Assembly (NCBI RefSeq): GCF_019279795.1
Contig: NC_056725.1
Coordinates: 1,753,173,416 to 1,753,237,415, forward strand
Origin: Protopterus annectens
Taxonomy: Eukaryota > Chordata > Ceratodontiformes > Protopteridae
DNA: 64,000 nucleotides
Direction of reading: 5' to 3'
Shown here: in pieces, positions 1-10,062 of the stretch
How the letters are laid out: each line of letters starts with the position of its first letter
Numbering within the stretch: the first letter of the stretch is position 1
Made by a program: the position numbers and the translations under genes
Notes under the pieces: model-generated
What the model was told of the DNA's origin: nothing
Database searches by the model: none
What the model saw: only the letters and a program-made list of their open reading frames with translations

Positions 1-124
1 CATATTGCTATGTACAGCCTGGCTGCATTTGCTGTTTAGCTTCAACATGTATGAAACCTTGTGAGTATTATTATTTTAAGGTGTTCTCAAATTTATTTTG
101 CCTGGTACTTTTAGAATTTGATTT

Positions 125-1400
125 TTATTGTTTCAAAAATAATAGGCAAGCTGTCCCTGTGGGCTGTTTTAAGCCTAGCCAGTTTCCATGTCCCATTTGG
201 TTATAGATTGTCCTTACCCATCCCATGGTTGATAATTGTTTATTATCCCTAATAAGAATAATTGGGATCATACTGCAGATAATTTGAGGAGACCTGTGCA
301 TGTGATTAAGCATTTAGGAGCTTCCTCTGTCTGCTCGTAGTACAGCAGGAAAATTCTAGGTAAATTTTCTGTTTCTCATCCATACATCTAAGTTTCTTCC
401 CTTCTTTTGGCTTTACGACTACTTAATTGACTTGCTGTTTGTATGCTAAAAGCTTTGATGCTTCTATCAAAGTTTTTTTCTTCTGCTGTCTCCATTTACT
501 AGAAATGTCTTTTCTTATTGGTTTTAAACTTATTTTTTGTAGTGGCTACTGTTTGTAATTCTGGTCTTAGTTTCATGGGTGCCTCTGCATGAAAAATTCC
601 TTCCCACCTAGTGCGTAATGTTCCAACAGTTGTGTCCAGCCCAGACTTCATTTATATGCAATGTCTTTCTCTGCATATGTTTCTGTAAAGTCCAGCCAGT
701 CCTGTTTAGCCATGAGTCCTTCTAAATCTTTAGCCCCTAAAGTATCTATCAAAGCGTAATGCTTATTCAGCCTCAGAAAAGCGATTGGTCTTGAAGCCCA
801 CTTTTCCTCATCTTCCTCACCTGCTGTTGACTTAGCTGTCTCCTAAGCAGCCTAAGATCAGAACTCCCATAACTGAGGTTAATCACTCAGCCATGGGTCT
901 TCATTGAGAAAGTTACCTGTTAAAGTTATTGAAAAGAGCTTCTTCTCTTTCACCAGCTTTGACCAAATCACATGTGCATGACTTCTTTACCAGAGCTAAG
1001 ACCAGAGTGGTAAGTGTCCATTATAGTATTGTGTGATGAGGCATGCTCCTCCCTACCACTGCAATGTTTGATTGTCATTATGACAAGTTTGCTTTGGTTT
1101 CTTCAAGTCTGTTTTGAAATTTTATGTCATCCCTCCCCTTCCCTTTTAGGGACAAAGACTCAAATGCATTGTTACCCTAAAGTCCAGGACACCTATGATT
1201 TCCTGACTGCTCCAACAGGTTAATAGTCTGATTCAGATAAAGTTGGCATTATCTGTTGGAGTAGACAATGCCTCCTGCATTGATGGTTGATACTTCAGCA
1301 TCAGGTTTAACACTGACGTTATTGGGACTCGTACTGTCAATTTCCACTCCAAAGTTGGTGTTGATGATTAATGTCAACTGTTAAAGCTTTGGAGCAGTTT
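125..1400. other. Unassigned left part of the duplicated tract
   Basis: No feature here is recognised with confidence. A minus-strand reading frame of 79 codons is open in the second copy (14788-15027) and broken by a one-base homopolymer difference in this copy near 790-800. Its product is rich in Lys, Arg and Leu and matches no family I can name. The tract may be the 5' part of the DIRS element that follows, or older unrelated repeat. T-rich homopolymers near 470 and 520 differ in length between the two copies. Confidence 0.4.
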
Positions 1401-1408
1401 TAGGTCCA

Positions 1409-2244
1409 TTGCTTGGCCTAGACCTGTTGCCACTAACATCAGCTGTCTTGTTCCTTGGTGCTGATGTCAGAGACTTGTGTTTTGCTATTATAGCAAGCCT
1501 TCATGAGGGTAATCTAGTCTTTCCCATGGGTCTTGAATCTGAGATGGCATCTGCTGTTGCTGTGGTACCCCCAGTGTTTTTTCTGGTTTCATCAATGAGG
1601 TCTTCTTCAGAGCTGAAAGCCATGCAGACTTTGTCAGGACCAAAAGGCAGACTTGCAACTTTCCACCCCAATTTTAGCCCAGAAAGTGAATGTCCTTTAT
1701 TTTTGGATCCCTGCTACCAAAGTCCATATGCAAGAAGAAGCACTTTGATTGTCCCACTGAATCTCAGAATTTATCTTGACAATAAGAAAGATACTGATTC
1801 TATTGTATCCCCTCACCCTAGTAACCCAACGTTTAGGGAAGTCCTGTAGATAATACAACATGGGGGATGGCCTAATAAACCCATGTCAATCCCCAAAAAA
1901 CTTCCATAGTAGTACTTCTATTGGTGGATGTTTTCAGAGTAGACATCAAAGTTGCATGGGATAATCCAACTATAGTAGCGCCAGTGTGTACTAACAACTA
2001 CTGTATCCTTCAGTCTCACAGAGATTTGGATTTCTGGTAAGAGACTCTTAAACCATATACTTAAGCTGCAGCATATGTGCTTGTATATGTGTGTCTACAG
2101 ACGCGTGCATGTGCGAGCACACCCGTACACACACCGAGTCTTGCTGCTTTTTTCTTGAGGGCACTTAACTGCCTGCCTTTATGGTGGATTTCCAGAGAGC
2201 TGTGTTGGATGACATGCACCAGCTTATCCAGCTGTACATGGATT
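1409..2244 (+). pseudogene. Possible DIRS gag-like remnant (copy 1)
   Basis: An open frame runs 1409-1849 here and extends further in the second copy (15550-16101), because copy 1 has several extra single bases. Around 1930-2060 the translation has weak resemblance to the structural-protein region upstream of RT in DIRS elements. It lies directly upstream of a recognisable DIRS RT on the same strand, which is the main reason for the call. It has stops and frame changes. It could equally be non-coding sequence that happens to be open. Confidence 0.3.
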
Positions 2245-2248
2245 TGTC

Positions 2249-3031
2249 ATGGACATCATATTGTCCTAGCTGGTAGTGCCATCTGTAACAGTCTCAAGGA
2301 CTTCATATTGTCCTAGCTGGTAGTGCCGTCTGTAATTGCCTCAAGGACATCATATTGTCCGAGCTGGTAGTGCTGTCTGTAATTGTCTCAAGGACTTCAT
2401 ATTGTCCTAGCTGGTAGTGCCGTCTGTAATTGTCTCAAGGACATCATATTGTCCTAGCTGATAGTGCCGTCTGTAATTGTTTCAAGGACATCATATTGTC
2501 CTAGCTGGTAGTGCCATCTGTAATTGCCTCAAGGACATCATATTGTCCTACCTGGTAGTGCCATCTGTAATTGCCTCAAGGACATCATATTGTCTGAGCT
2601 GGTAGTGCCATCTGTAATAGTCTCAAGGACTTCATATTGTCCTAGCTGGTAGTGCCGTCTGTAATTGCCTCAAGGACATCATATTGTCCTAGCTGGTAGT
2701 GCCGTCTGTAATTGTTTCAAGGACATCATATTGTCCTAGCTGGTAGTGTCATCTGTAATTGCCTCAAGGACATCATATTGTCCTACCTGGTAGTGCCATC
2801 TGTAATTGTCTCAAGGACATCATATTGTCCTAGCTGCTAGTGCCATCTGTAATTGTCTCAAGGAAATCATATTGTCCTAGCTGGTAGTACTGCCTGTAAT
2901 TGTCTTAAGGACATCATATTGTCCTAGCTGGTAGTGCCATCTGTAATTGTCTCAAGGACATCATATTGTCCTAGCTGGTCTGTAATTGTCTCAAGGACAT
3001 CATATTGTCCTAGCTAGTCTCTGTAATTGTC
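2249..3031. repeat. 47-bp minisatellite, copy 1
   Basis: About 17 head-to-tail units with a 47-bp period; for example the CAAGGA anchor falls at 2295 and 2342. Each unit carries a dyad in which AGGACA and TGTCCT are separated by six bases. Units differ at a few positions (GCC/GTC, TGCCATC/TGCCGTC). The last two units are shortened. The same array, with the same variant order as far as I could follow, is at 16385-17167, so it existed before the large duplication. It sits between the gag-like and RT parts of the DIRS remnant. Confidence 0.93.
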
Positions 3032-3344
3032 CTGAAGATATTTCAAAACATGATATTGAGATGCAGTGTGTAGCAAATCTGCTCTTGGGCATACTTGCCT
3101 CTGTTTCACCAAATTTGCTGAGGACATCAGAAAGACCTTCATTAATGTCCCTTTAAAGAACCAATTTTTATTTGGGCTCAAAGTGAAGATGCACTTGGAG
3201 TTAGGTTTCAGCCTTCTCATTGCCCCTTCTCCAATGATTCACAAGAGCCCTCATAAAATATGGTAAAATTTTGGGCAAGAACCACAGAAACAACAAGAAT
3301 CTGAAAAGACTTTGAATGCCAAAGGTGCTTTTCAAAGAGATGGA

Positions 3345-3590
3345 ACCAGAATTAGGAGCATAGCCAGCCTAAGGCATAGGCCAACTTAGGCAGCTGCCTA
3401 GGGTGCCACTCTAGTAGGAGCACTTTTTCAGTATTTATTTGGTGTAGGTACACCAGGATGGGGGCATCAGGTGGGGTGGTGGGGGGCACCATGGTACCCT
3501 TTTGCCTAGGGCACCAGCTGGAGTTGCTGACAGATGTCAGGAATCTGTGCTCAGCAGCATCATCAAGGCTATCTCTGACTACTTCCATCT
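3345..3590. mobile_element. Possible old hAT-type MITE fragment (copy 1)
   Basis: The segment contains two occurrences of TGCCTAGGG followed by TGCC or CACC, and GGC/GCC-rich stretches. This resembles a non-autonomous DNA transposon group common in fish and amphibians. It interrupts the DIRS remnant, whose RT frame resumes just after it. No clear terminal repeats or target duplication were found, so the call is tentative. The second copy is at 17481-17726. Confidence 0.3.
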
Positions 3591-3598
3591 GTAGGTAG

Positions 3599-5990
3599 TT
3601 GAAAGTCACCTGTCTGTCATCTTACAAGTTGAAAACCAAGGATACATGGGTAAAGGCGGTTCTCTTTAGGTATTGCAAAGTACTATGTCTGAAAACACAT
3701 GTCCCATTGGCCTTTCCTTTGATAGACATCTCGCCCTGTCAAAGACAAGTTATCAAGAAAGAAGTCTTGAACCTTTTACTGAAAAGGACCATCAAAGATG
3801 TTTCACTTAGCCGGAAATGGTTATCATATTCCCTGACATTCCTTTTAGTGACAAATGACCTCAGGTTCAGATTAGATCACAGTAACTTTAAATGTGCCTG
3901 TCCTCAAAGGAACCCCTTACATTGTCTCAGTGCAGTCTATCTTTCCTTCTATCAAGAGATTAGATGAGCTGTTTAGACCTCCAAGACACCTGTCTTTGCA
4001 TAAAGATTGCAAAGGAGTCTGGGTGGTTTCTGCACTTCTGAATCAGCGGAGGTCATTACAGGTTGGTAGGATCTTGCACTTTTTCCTCTCCTCAACTTCC
4101 ATGGAATTTACAACACACATGCCCATGGGAACAGCTAAGCAGAGCAGGGATCCATGTGTTGTCTCTAGCTTCTATCTGTCCCATCCCTTGCAGGTCTGGT
4201 GTCTGTGAGGATGTCTCTGATCATGTTGATTACAATCTGTTGGACTAATGATGAGTGTAGAAATGTCACAGCTGCAAATATTTCACTTAACTACATTTAT
4301 AGGCTGTAGCCTAGGTACCAGTTCATTCATGTCAAGAATCTCTATGCAGACTAGTCTTTTCAGGCCAAAGTATCATTCCTTCTCTTGCTGGCAAAAGCCG
4401 CAACAGATCTATAGCTCTTGATACTGGGTTTCATGGAAGTGGTTATACCTTTGATTCCTAATGTGATGTACTGCAAATTCTTAACTGGACTGCTCAGGTC
4501 CTTTGGTCTCAAGATGTGGACCATTTATCTGATCAGATTCACAGCTCTCAGGCATACAGGTACCAGCTACTGTGGGGAACAGATCCGGACCATATTTGTA
4601 AATGACGGTCCTTTTTCATCTACCCACATCACTAGTCACAGTCACAACAGACAAACTAGCCATAAGTTGGAGTAGGGGAGTCATTTTTATGGTGGTGGTG
4701 CAATCCAGGATATCTGGACATTATTGGAAATATGTCCACTTATAAATATACTAGTAAGATCATTTCTTTAAATCCTGTAAACATTTCTGGATTCCCTCCT
4801 ACAGAAAGCCATTGCCATACAGTTGGAAAACATGGTAGCAGTATGGTATGTTGACAAATAAGGTGGGATGCTGTTGTACTCCCCATGCTAGGGAACCTTG
4901 AGCATTTGGGAATGGGCCATGATAAACAATCATTTTTATGGCTACAGATCACATCCTGGGGGAGTCAATTTCCCTGGTAGACAAACTAAACAGATGCTTC
5001 TGAGGTGTGAGTGGTCCGTCAGCTCTTGAGCAGTCCAAGGGGTGTTACGGAGATGGGATGTTCCCATGCTGGGACCTGTTTGCCTCCTCCTACACCTACA
5101 GTACTTTCAGTACAGTATGCATTTTCTCTTCATTCCTACACTGAGCATCTCCTCATTCCTGAGAAATACTGTAGCCCATAAATGGCCAGCTGGACTTCTC
5201 TGTTCTCGTCCATTTCCTGTGATAGTGACATTTATATCCAAAAGGTAAAATTGCAGAGCTGGTTTTCCTTGCTGCTGTTTAATCCACTGGAGAAGCATCT
5301 GTTCTTGAAACCATCAAAAATTTTGCTGACCCAACCATAAGCAAACCTTACCCAGGTATCTACTTTCGGCCCTTTACTACATGACTTCCCTAACTAATGT
5401 ACTGGACAATAATTCCTCCTTTACTTAACAGGCAGTTAGGATTCATTCATCTTTCCCGAAGCTCAGTACAACAAAAAACCTAGTGACAAGACAGGGTTTT
5501 TTTTCCCCATTTGGGCCACTGCAAATAGATTATATCCATTCTTGGCACCTATCCCAGCAGTTCTAAACTACTCTGCCCATCATTTTGACAAAGGTCTGTG
5601 TTCATTCATTCATTACAATCCACTTGAACCAGGCTGCAAATTCATGAAGGGTTTCATTCTAATTTTTTTAGTACATCTTTAAAAGTATGCAGTCCTTTCT
5701 TAAAGGTACCCATTCAGATCTCTGCTTAGGGATGCAGCATCTCCCAAACTTTCATGTATACCTATATTTACGGGTAACAGGAATGTTTCTCGCTTTGTTT
5801 TGAAAGAAGTGACAGTGGTTGCCCTTGAGCTTGTCGCTTCTGCAGATGTATAGTTTTTAACCTGGAAATGCTTAACATGGTCGCAGTTCAGCCAGGGGAG
5901 TGTCAGAATTAGGGTTTGTATGTAGACGTTCTGTGTCTTGTGCACCATTCCTAATATCACTGACACAAATCTTACCCGATGCATCCAGGT
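3599..5990 (+). pseudogene. DIRS retrotransposon RT/RNase H/YR remnant (copy 1)
   Basis: Translations in shifting + strand frames follow the order of a DIRS pol. From about 3650 there is an RT start (VIKKEVLNLLLKRTIKDVS, then a SLTFLVT-like strand). Near 4080-4130 there is a palm segment (LPFGLSS...PWKFTTHM-like). From 4400 to 4700 comes the RT/RNase H connection, then a DLFAS-like block near 5070-5110 and a WFSLLLFNPLEKHLF block near 5260. The start of the tyrosine recombinase may lie near 5600-5900. Stops and frameshifts are many, so it is dead. DIRS elements integrate with a tyrosine recombinase, not a DDE integrase. The second copy is at 17735-20126. Confidence 0.72.
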
Positions 5991-6960
5991 ACCTATTTTA
6001 TTACTATCCTGCTCAGATTCTGTGAAGTACTTGTTTCATTCCATTGATGTACATTGTCAACTAAGATGGTATGAGGATAGAAAAGGTTTGCCACATTTTG
6101 TATCCTTTTCTAGTAGGAAAATAAGCTATAAATTATGAAAAATCACACTTGCCAAATGGCTAGTCTTTTTTATCTTTTCTCCGAATGTTTTAGGTTTGTA
6201 ATACCATGACAGGAATGAACCCATTCCTGAGTTCGGTATGATTAAAGTTAATGAAATTTATGGATGGCTAATTGCATCAAATGCTGTTACTTGAAATATA
6301 ACAAGCACTTATTATCAGTCCTTAAAATGCACTCAGAGAGCTACCTGTGAAACATTTTCACAAATGCAGCCATTGGTAGTTGTGCCTTGGTCCTGTCTTC
6401 TAACTTTAGAAACTTTCCAAAGCATTGCCATCTGAGGCTCATTTCCAAGTCCAGATTATCAGGGTACAGTCCCACAGGGAGACAATCAGCTTATGCTAGC
6501 TTGGGAGTGCTTTCTTAAAAGTTACTGAGGGTGGATGTTCTCTTTTTACCATAATGATAAATTGGGAAAAGTATGTCTTTCTTGGTAACATTCTCACCCA
6601 CCTTTTCCCACCTTAGCTTTCAGTCTCTACTATTTAGCTTCACACAGCTAAATTCAGATCTTAAGAGGATTAGCATTATGGTGTATTATGGGATACAGGG
6701 ATGGTGTTTAGCAAGGGTAGTGTTTGTTTGCCAAGTGGTCCTAATGCTTGTGACCTTAGTACTGTCAATTACCAAGGATGGACCTGCATTTAAAGATGTA
6801 TCATTAGGCAAGTGCATACCTTTTATTTATGGTGAATGCCCTCAAAGAGTTATAGTTTTTGCTGCTGTTTAACTTGATCAGCAAACAATGGTGGAGTCTC
6901 ACTTAGGAAGGAATCAGTAGTATCACTGGTAACAAAGCAACCAGCTTACCTCGTCAGACT
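5990..6960. other. Unassigned sequence between DIRS remnant and L1
   Basis: I see no gene or recognised repeat here. A 99-codon frame (6573-6872) is open in both copies but has low-complexity hydrophobic content and no family resemblance. The tract may be DIRS 3' sequence too decayed to identify or an older intron segment. The matching stretch in the second copy is 20126-21100. Confidence 0.4.
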
Positions 6961-6964
6961 ATTT

Positions 6965-8271
6965 TTTCTTTTATTTTGGGATGTGCTTATTCCGTAGAGG
7001 TTCTAGAAATATTTTAGAAATTTTATGAAAATCTTTATAAAGCAGAGATATATGGAAATCAAGAAAAGGTACAAATGGAAATGTTTATGAAGAATTAACT
7101 ATGCCAAGTTTAGAGGTAGATGAGGCTCAATTTCTAACAGTAAGGATAGGAAGAGATAAGATAAAAATGGCGATGTATAACCAATTTACAGGAAAGTCCC
7201 CATGAATAGATGGTATTCCTGTGGAAGTTGGGAAGCTAGGAAGGAAAAACTGATAAATATTTGGAAAGTTTTTTCCATATCATTTTAAGAGGAGGAGAAG
7301 CACATACATCCTGGAAAAAAGCAATGGTGGCTGTAATACCTAAAGATGGTAAAGACCCATCAGATCCAGCTTCATATAGGCTATTTTAATTCTAAACCAT
7401 GATTATAAAGTGTTTATGTCCACAATGTTAAAAGAATGGCAAAGTTGATAGATATGAATCAATGTAGTTTTGTGAAGGGGGGGGGGCAAACATTTGACAC
7501 TATTAACAGAACATTGATGATGCAGAGGAAGCTGAATGTAAGAAAATACCACTGTTGTTGGTGGGACGTGATGCAGAGAAAGCATTTGACAGAGTAAGCT
7601 CGGATTTTACGAACAGGGCAATGTAAGCCTCTTCATTCCCTGATAAAATGACAAGGTTGATTATGAGGATACATGAGGGATTGGAGGAGGAAATTAAAGT
7701 GGGTAGATACCCGCCTGATAATTCCTGTTTGAGCAGAGAGACTAGGCAAAGTTGTCCACTTTCCCCTATGTTATTTGCATTATATTTAGAATCATTGGCA
7801 AAGAAAATAGGAGACTCAGAAATTTGCAGATATAATTGGTATGGGAGTCAAGAAAAGCTGGCTCTATTTGCTGATGATATTATTTTATACCTGCTAACTC
7901 AGGAAAGGACATTACAGTGTTGTGGAGCATTTTGAGACTATTTCCAATCTTTTCAGGATACAAAATGAATGAAGTTAAAACAAAGGCAATAGCTATAAAT
8001 TATGTACCCATACACGGATCGGTTCAGCAATATCCATATTTAATGGGACATGATAAAATGAGTACTTAAGAGCATGGATTAAAAAATATTCTGTTATGGC
8101 ATCTAAGGATATGTAGGAAGAGACTAAAAAGATAATACAAATATTGAGAAATTTGATGCTGTTTTATGGATATGGATAGCAAGATACAAGCAGTTAAAAT
8201 GTTCTAAGTCCTTTTTGTCTTATACAGGTCAGGCGTATTTTTATCAACCAGAACAGAAGTTGTGGATAGTT
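6965..8271 (+). pseudogene. L1/Tx1-type LINE, hybrid 5'-truncated copy
   Basis: RT domain fragments of a Tx1-type L1 are visible: FRKFYENLYKAE-like near 7010, KDGKDPSDPASYR at 7340-7380, a CPLSPMLFALYLE palm block near 7750-7790, and the catalytic LFADDIILYL at about 7864-7893. Frameshifts and stops break it. Up to 7791 it is over 99% identical to the L1 at 21101. From 7792 to 8271 it differs from that L1 at about 40 positions (about 8%). It therefore looks like a join of two L1 copies. At 8271 it passes directly into a DIRS right-end fragment. Confidence 0.85.
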
Positions 8272-9129
8272 GTCTCTTAATCAGTCTATTCATTTGCCTA
8301 CCTTTTCCCTTCTCCACAATCTGGTAGTGAGAAGGTGTTGCAGACCTTGGATGTACATAGCTCAGATTTTATTTGGCTATGACCAAGGCTGTTCGTATAT
8401 CTGATCAATGTTTTATTTCTTTTCATTGTAGATCCTTAGAATTGGCTGTTTCCTAGCAAACTGTTTCTTCTTGGAAATTTAAAGCCATTTCTTTTTGTTA
8501 CTATTTTCATGGTAAGAATCTTTCTTCTTCTTCTGCTAAGGCTCATTCTACTAAGGTTATGGCTTCTTCTGGTGCTTTCTTCAAGAGTTTAGATGCTTAC
8601 TCTTGAGGCAGCTATCTGACTTCTGTGCATACTTTTACCAAGCATTATAAGTTGGCTATGATATCCAGAACTAGGTATTGTTTGCATGGGCTCCTTGAGA
8701 GGCTCTACTGTTCCTGCCTCCTCCCTTTCTTCTACCTGAACTTTGGCACTCTCCTATATTAAGGGAATACTGCAAAAGTGAAATGGAAGGACATAGAACA
8801 GTTGTGTTAAATATTACCATAATGATTGATGTTCTTCTCTTCACTGTTGCAGTATTCACCCTCCCCTCCACCCCTGGTTCTTTCCCTATTGGATGGATTT
8901 GTTTGTTTCTTTCTGGTCCTTAAGCTGGCATTCCTACTGGCTCCATCAGCTCAAGGATGGTACGTCCAGATGTCACCTTTATGCCCTACACTGTACGCAT
9001 AACATAGCCTATGCAACCTAAAGGCTTTGGTATACTAGCCAAACATCAGGCTATCCCTAATGTGAGGAATGCAACAATGAACAGAAGGGCATCTACCATT
9101 ATGGTAAGCTATTACACAACTGTACTTTA
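8272..9129 (+). mobile_element. DIRS right-end fragment with tyrosine recombinase C-terminus
   Basis: A frame running from 8330 to 8680 carries the end of a DIRS tyrosine recombinase: an AFYLAMTK/VRISDQCF-like block, then AHSTKVMASSGAFF at about 8535-8580, where the family has HSTRxMA, and SVHTFTKHY near 8616-8650. The second catalytic Arg position reads Lys and there is an in-frame TGA, so it is inactive. Downstream are typical DIRS terminal features: the inverted pair GAATACTGCA (about 8766) and TGCAGTATTC (about 8847), and TTACCATAATG (8815) against CATTATGGTAA (about 9097). The upstream half of this copy is missing at the L1 junction. Confidence 0.72.
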
Positions 9130-9914
9130 TTGCTGATGATTATTCTGTTCTTTGACATTATAGTGCTGCTTTGTACCGAACACCGTCGTTATTGCCGATG
9201 TGTATTCTGTTCTTTGGCATTATAGCGCTGCTCCTGTACTGAACACTGTTGTTATTGCTGATGTGTATTTTGTTCTTTTGGCATTATAGTGCTGCTCCTT
9301 TACCGAATACTGTCGTTATTGCTGATGTGTATTCTGCTCTTTGGCATTATAGTGCTGCTCCCAAACCGAACACTGTTGTTATTGCTTATGTGTATTCTGT
9401 TCTTTGTCATTATAGCGCTGCTCCTGTACCGAACACTGTTGTTATTGCTTATGTGTATTCTGTTCTTTGGCATTACAGCTGTTCTGTACCAAACACTGTC
9501 GTTATTGCTGATGTGTATTCTGTTCTTTGGCATTATAGCACTGTTCCTGTACCAAACACTGTTGTTATTGCTGATGTGTATTCTGTTCTTTGGCATTATA
9601 GTGCTGCTCCTGTACCGAACACTGTCGTTATTGCTGATGTGCATTCTGTTCTTTGGCATTATAGCGCTGTTCTGTACCAAATACTGTCGTTATTGCTGAT
9701 GTGTATTCTGTTCTTTGGCATTATAGCGCTGTCCTGTACTAAACACTGTTGTTATTGCCGATGTGTATTCTGTTCTTTGGCATTATAGCGCTGCTCCTGT
9801 ACCAAACACTGTTGTTATTGCTGATGTGTATTCTGTTCTTTGGCATTATAGCGCTGCTCCTGTACTGAACACTGTTGTTATTGCTGATGTGTATTCTGTT
9901 CTTTGGCATTATAG
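9130..9914 (+). repeat. 63-bp minisatellite made of repeated splice-acceptor sequence
   Basis: About 13 units, mostly 63 bp (for example TTGCTGATG at 9818 and 9881), with a few units of 60-62 bp. Each unit has TTGCTGATG (a branch-site-like yTnAy), TATTCTGTTCTTT (pyrimidine tract) and GGCATTATAG (acceptor AG). The last unit ends exactly at the acceptor of the plexin exon; in the others, CGCTGCTCC or similar follows the AG. Because 63 is a multiple of 3, several frames on both strands stay open (for example 9249-9788), but these are repeat artefacts. Confidence 0.93.
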
Positions 9915-10062
9915 CTTACCACTGAGGTTCTGGGTTAACATCTTGAAGAACCCCCACTTCATCTTCAATGTTCACGTGCATGAAGAAGTCGATGCATCGC
10001 TTTCAGTTATTGCACAGACCTTCATGGATGCCTGCACAAGAACAGAGCACAAACACAGCCGA
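9915..10062 (+). CDS. plxnb2: Plexin exon (GAP domain C-terminal part), plexin-B2-like
   Basis: Plexins are semaphorin receptors with an intracellular R-Ras/Rap GAP domain. After one carried-over base, 49 codons read [17 protein letters not shown], then [17 protein letters not shown], then [15 protein letters not shown]. This block is conserved near the C-terminal end of the plexin GAP domain; NPHFIF and ACTRTEHK are closest to plexin-B2 as I recall it. The acceptor is CATTATAG/C and the donor CGA/GTAAGT (GT at 10063). Length 148 bp is not a multiple of three. Family members normally have Leu where this copy has His in HKHSR, and Asp where it has Asn after FIF. The exon lies inside the large tandem duplication. 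Paralogue assignment is less certain than the family. Confidence 0.9.

Larger units (their letters stand above)
1..7791. repeat. Large tandem duplication, copy 1 (window-truncated)
   Basis: This tract matches 14135-21928 almost base for base; the offset drifts from 14134 to 14145 through small indels. I estimate about 99% identity by eye. It contains the DIRS remnant, the 47-bp minisatellite and the front half of an L1/Tx1 LINE. Base 1 is already inside the match, so the copy extends left of the window. Identity falls sharply after 7791, within the L1. It could be a real segmental duplication or an assembly artefact, such as two haplotypes joined at a shared repeat. Confidence 0.95.

Noticed and set aside
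2249-3031. AGGACA/TGTCCT dyads as steroid-hormone response elements
   Set aside because: Half-sites are separated by six bases rather than three and differ from AGAACA. Multiplication by a minisatellite explains their number.
9249-9788. Open frames of 179, 136 and 126 codons on both strands
   Set aside because: They result from a 63-bp repeat whose period is a multiple of 3; the peptides are the same 21 residues repeated. The DNA is intron with repeated acceptor sites.
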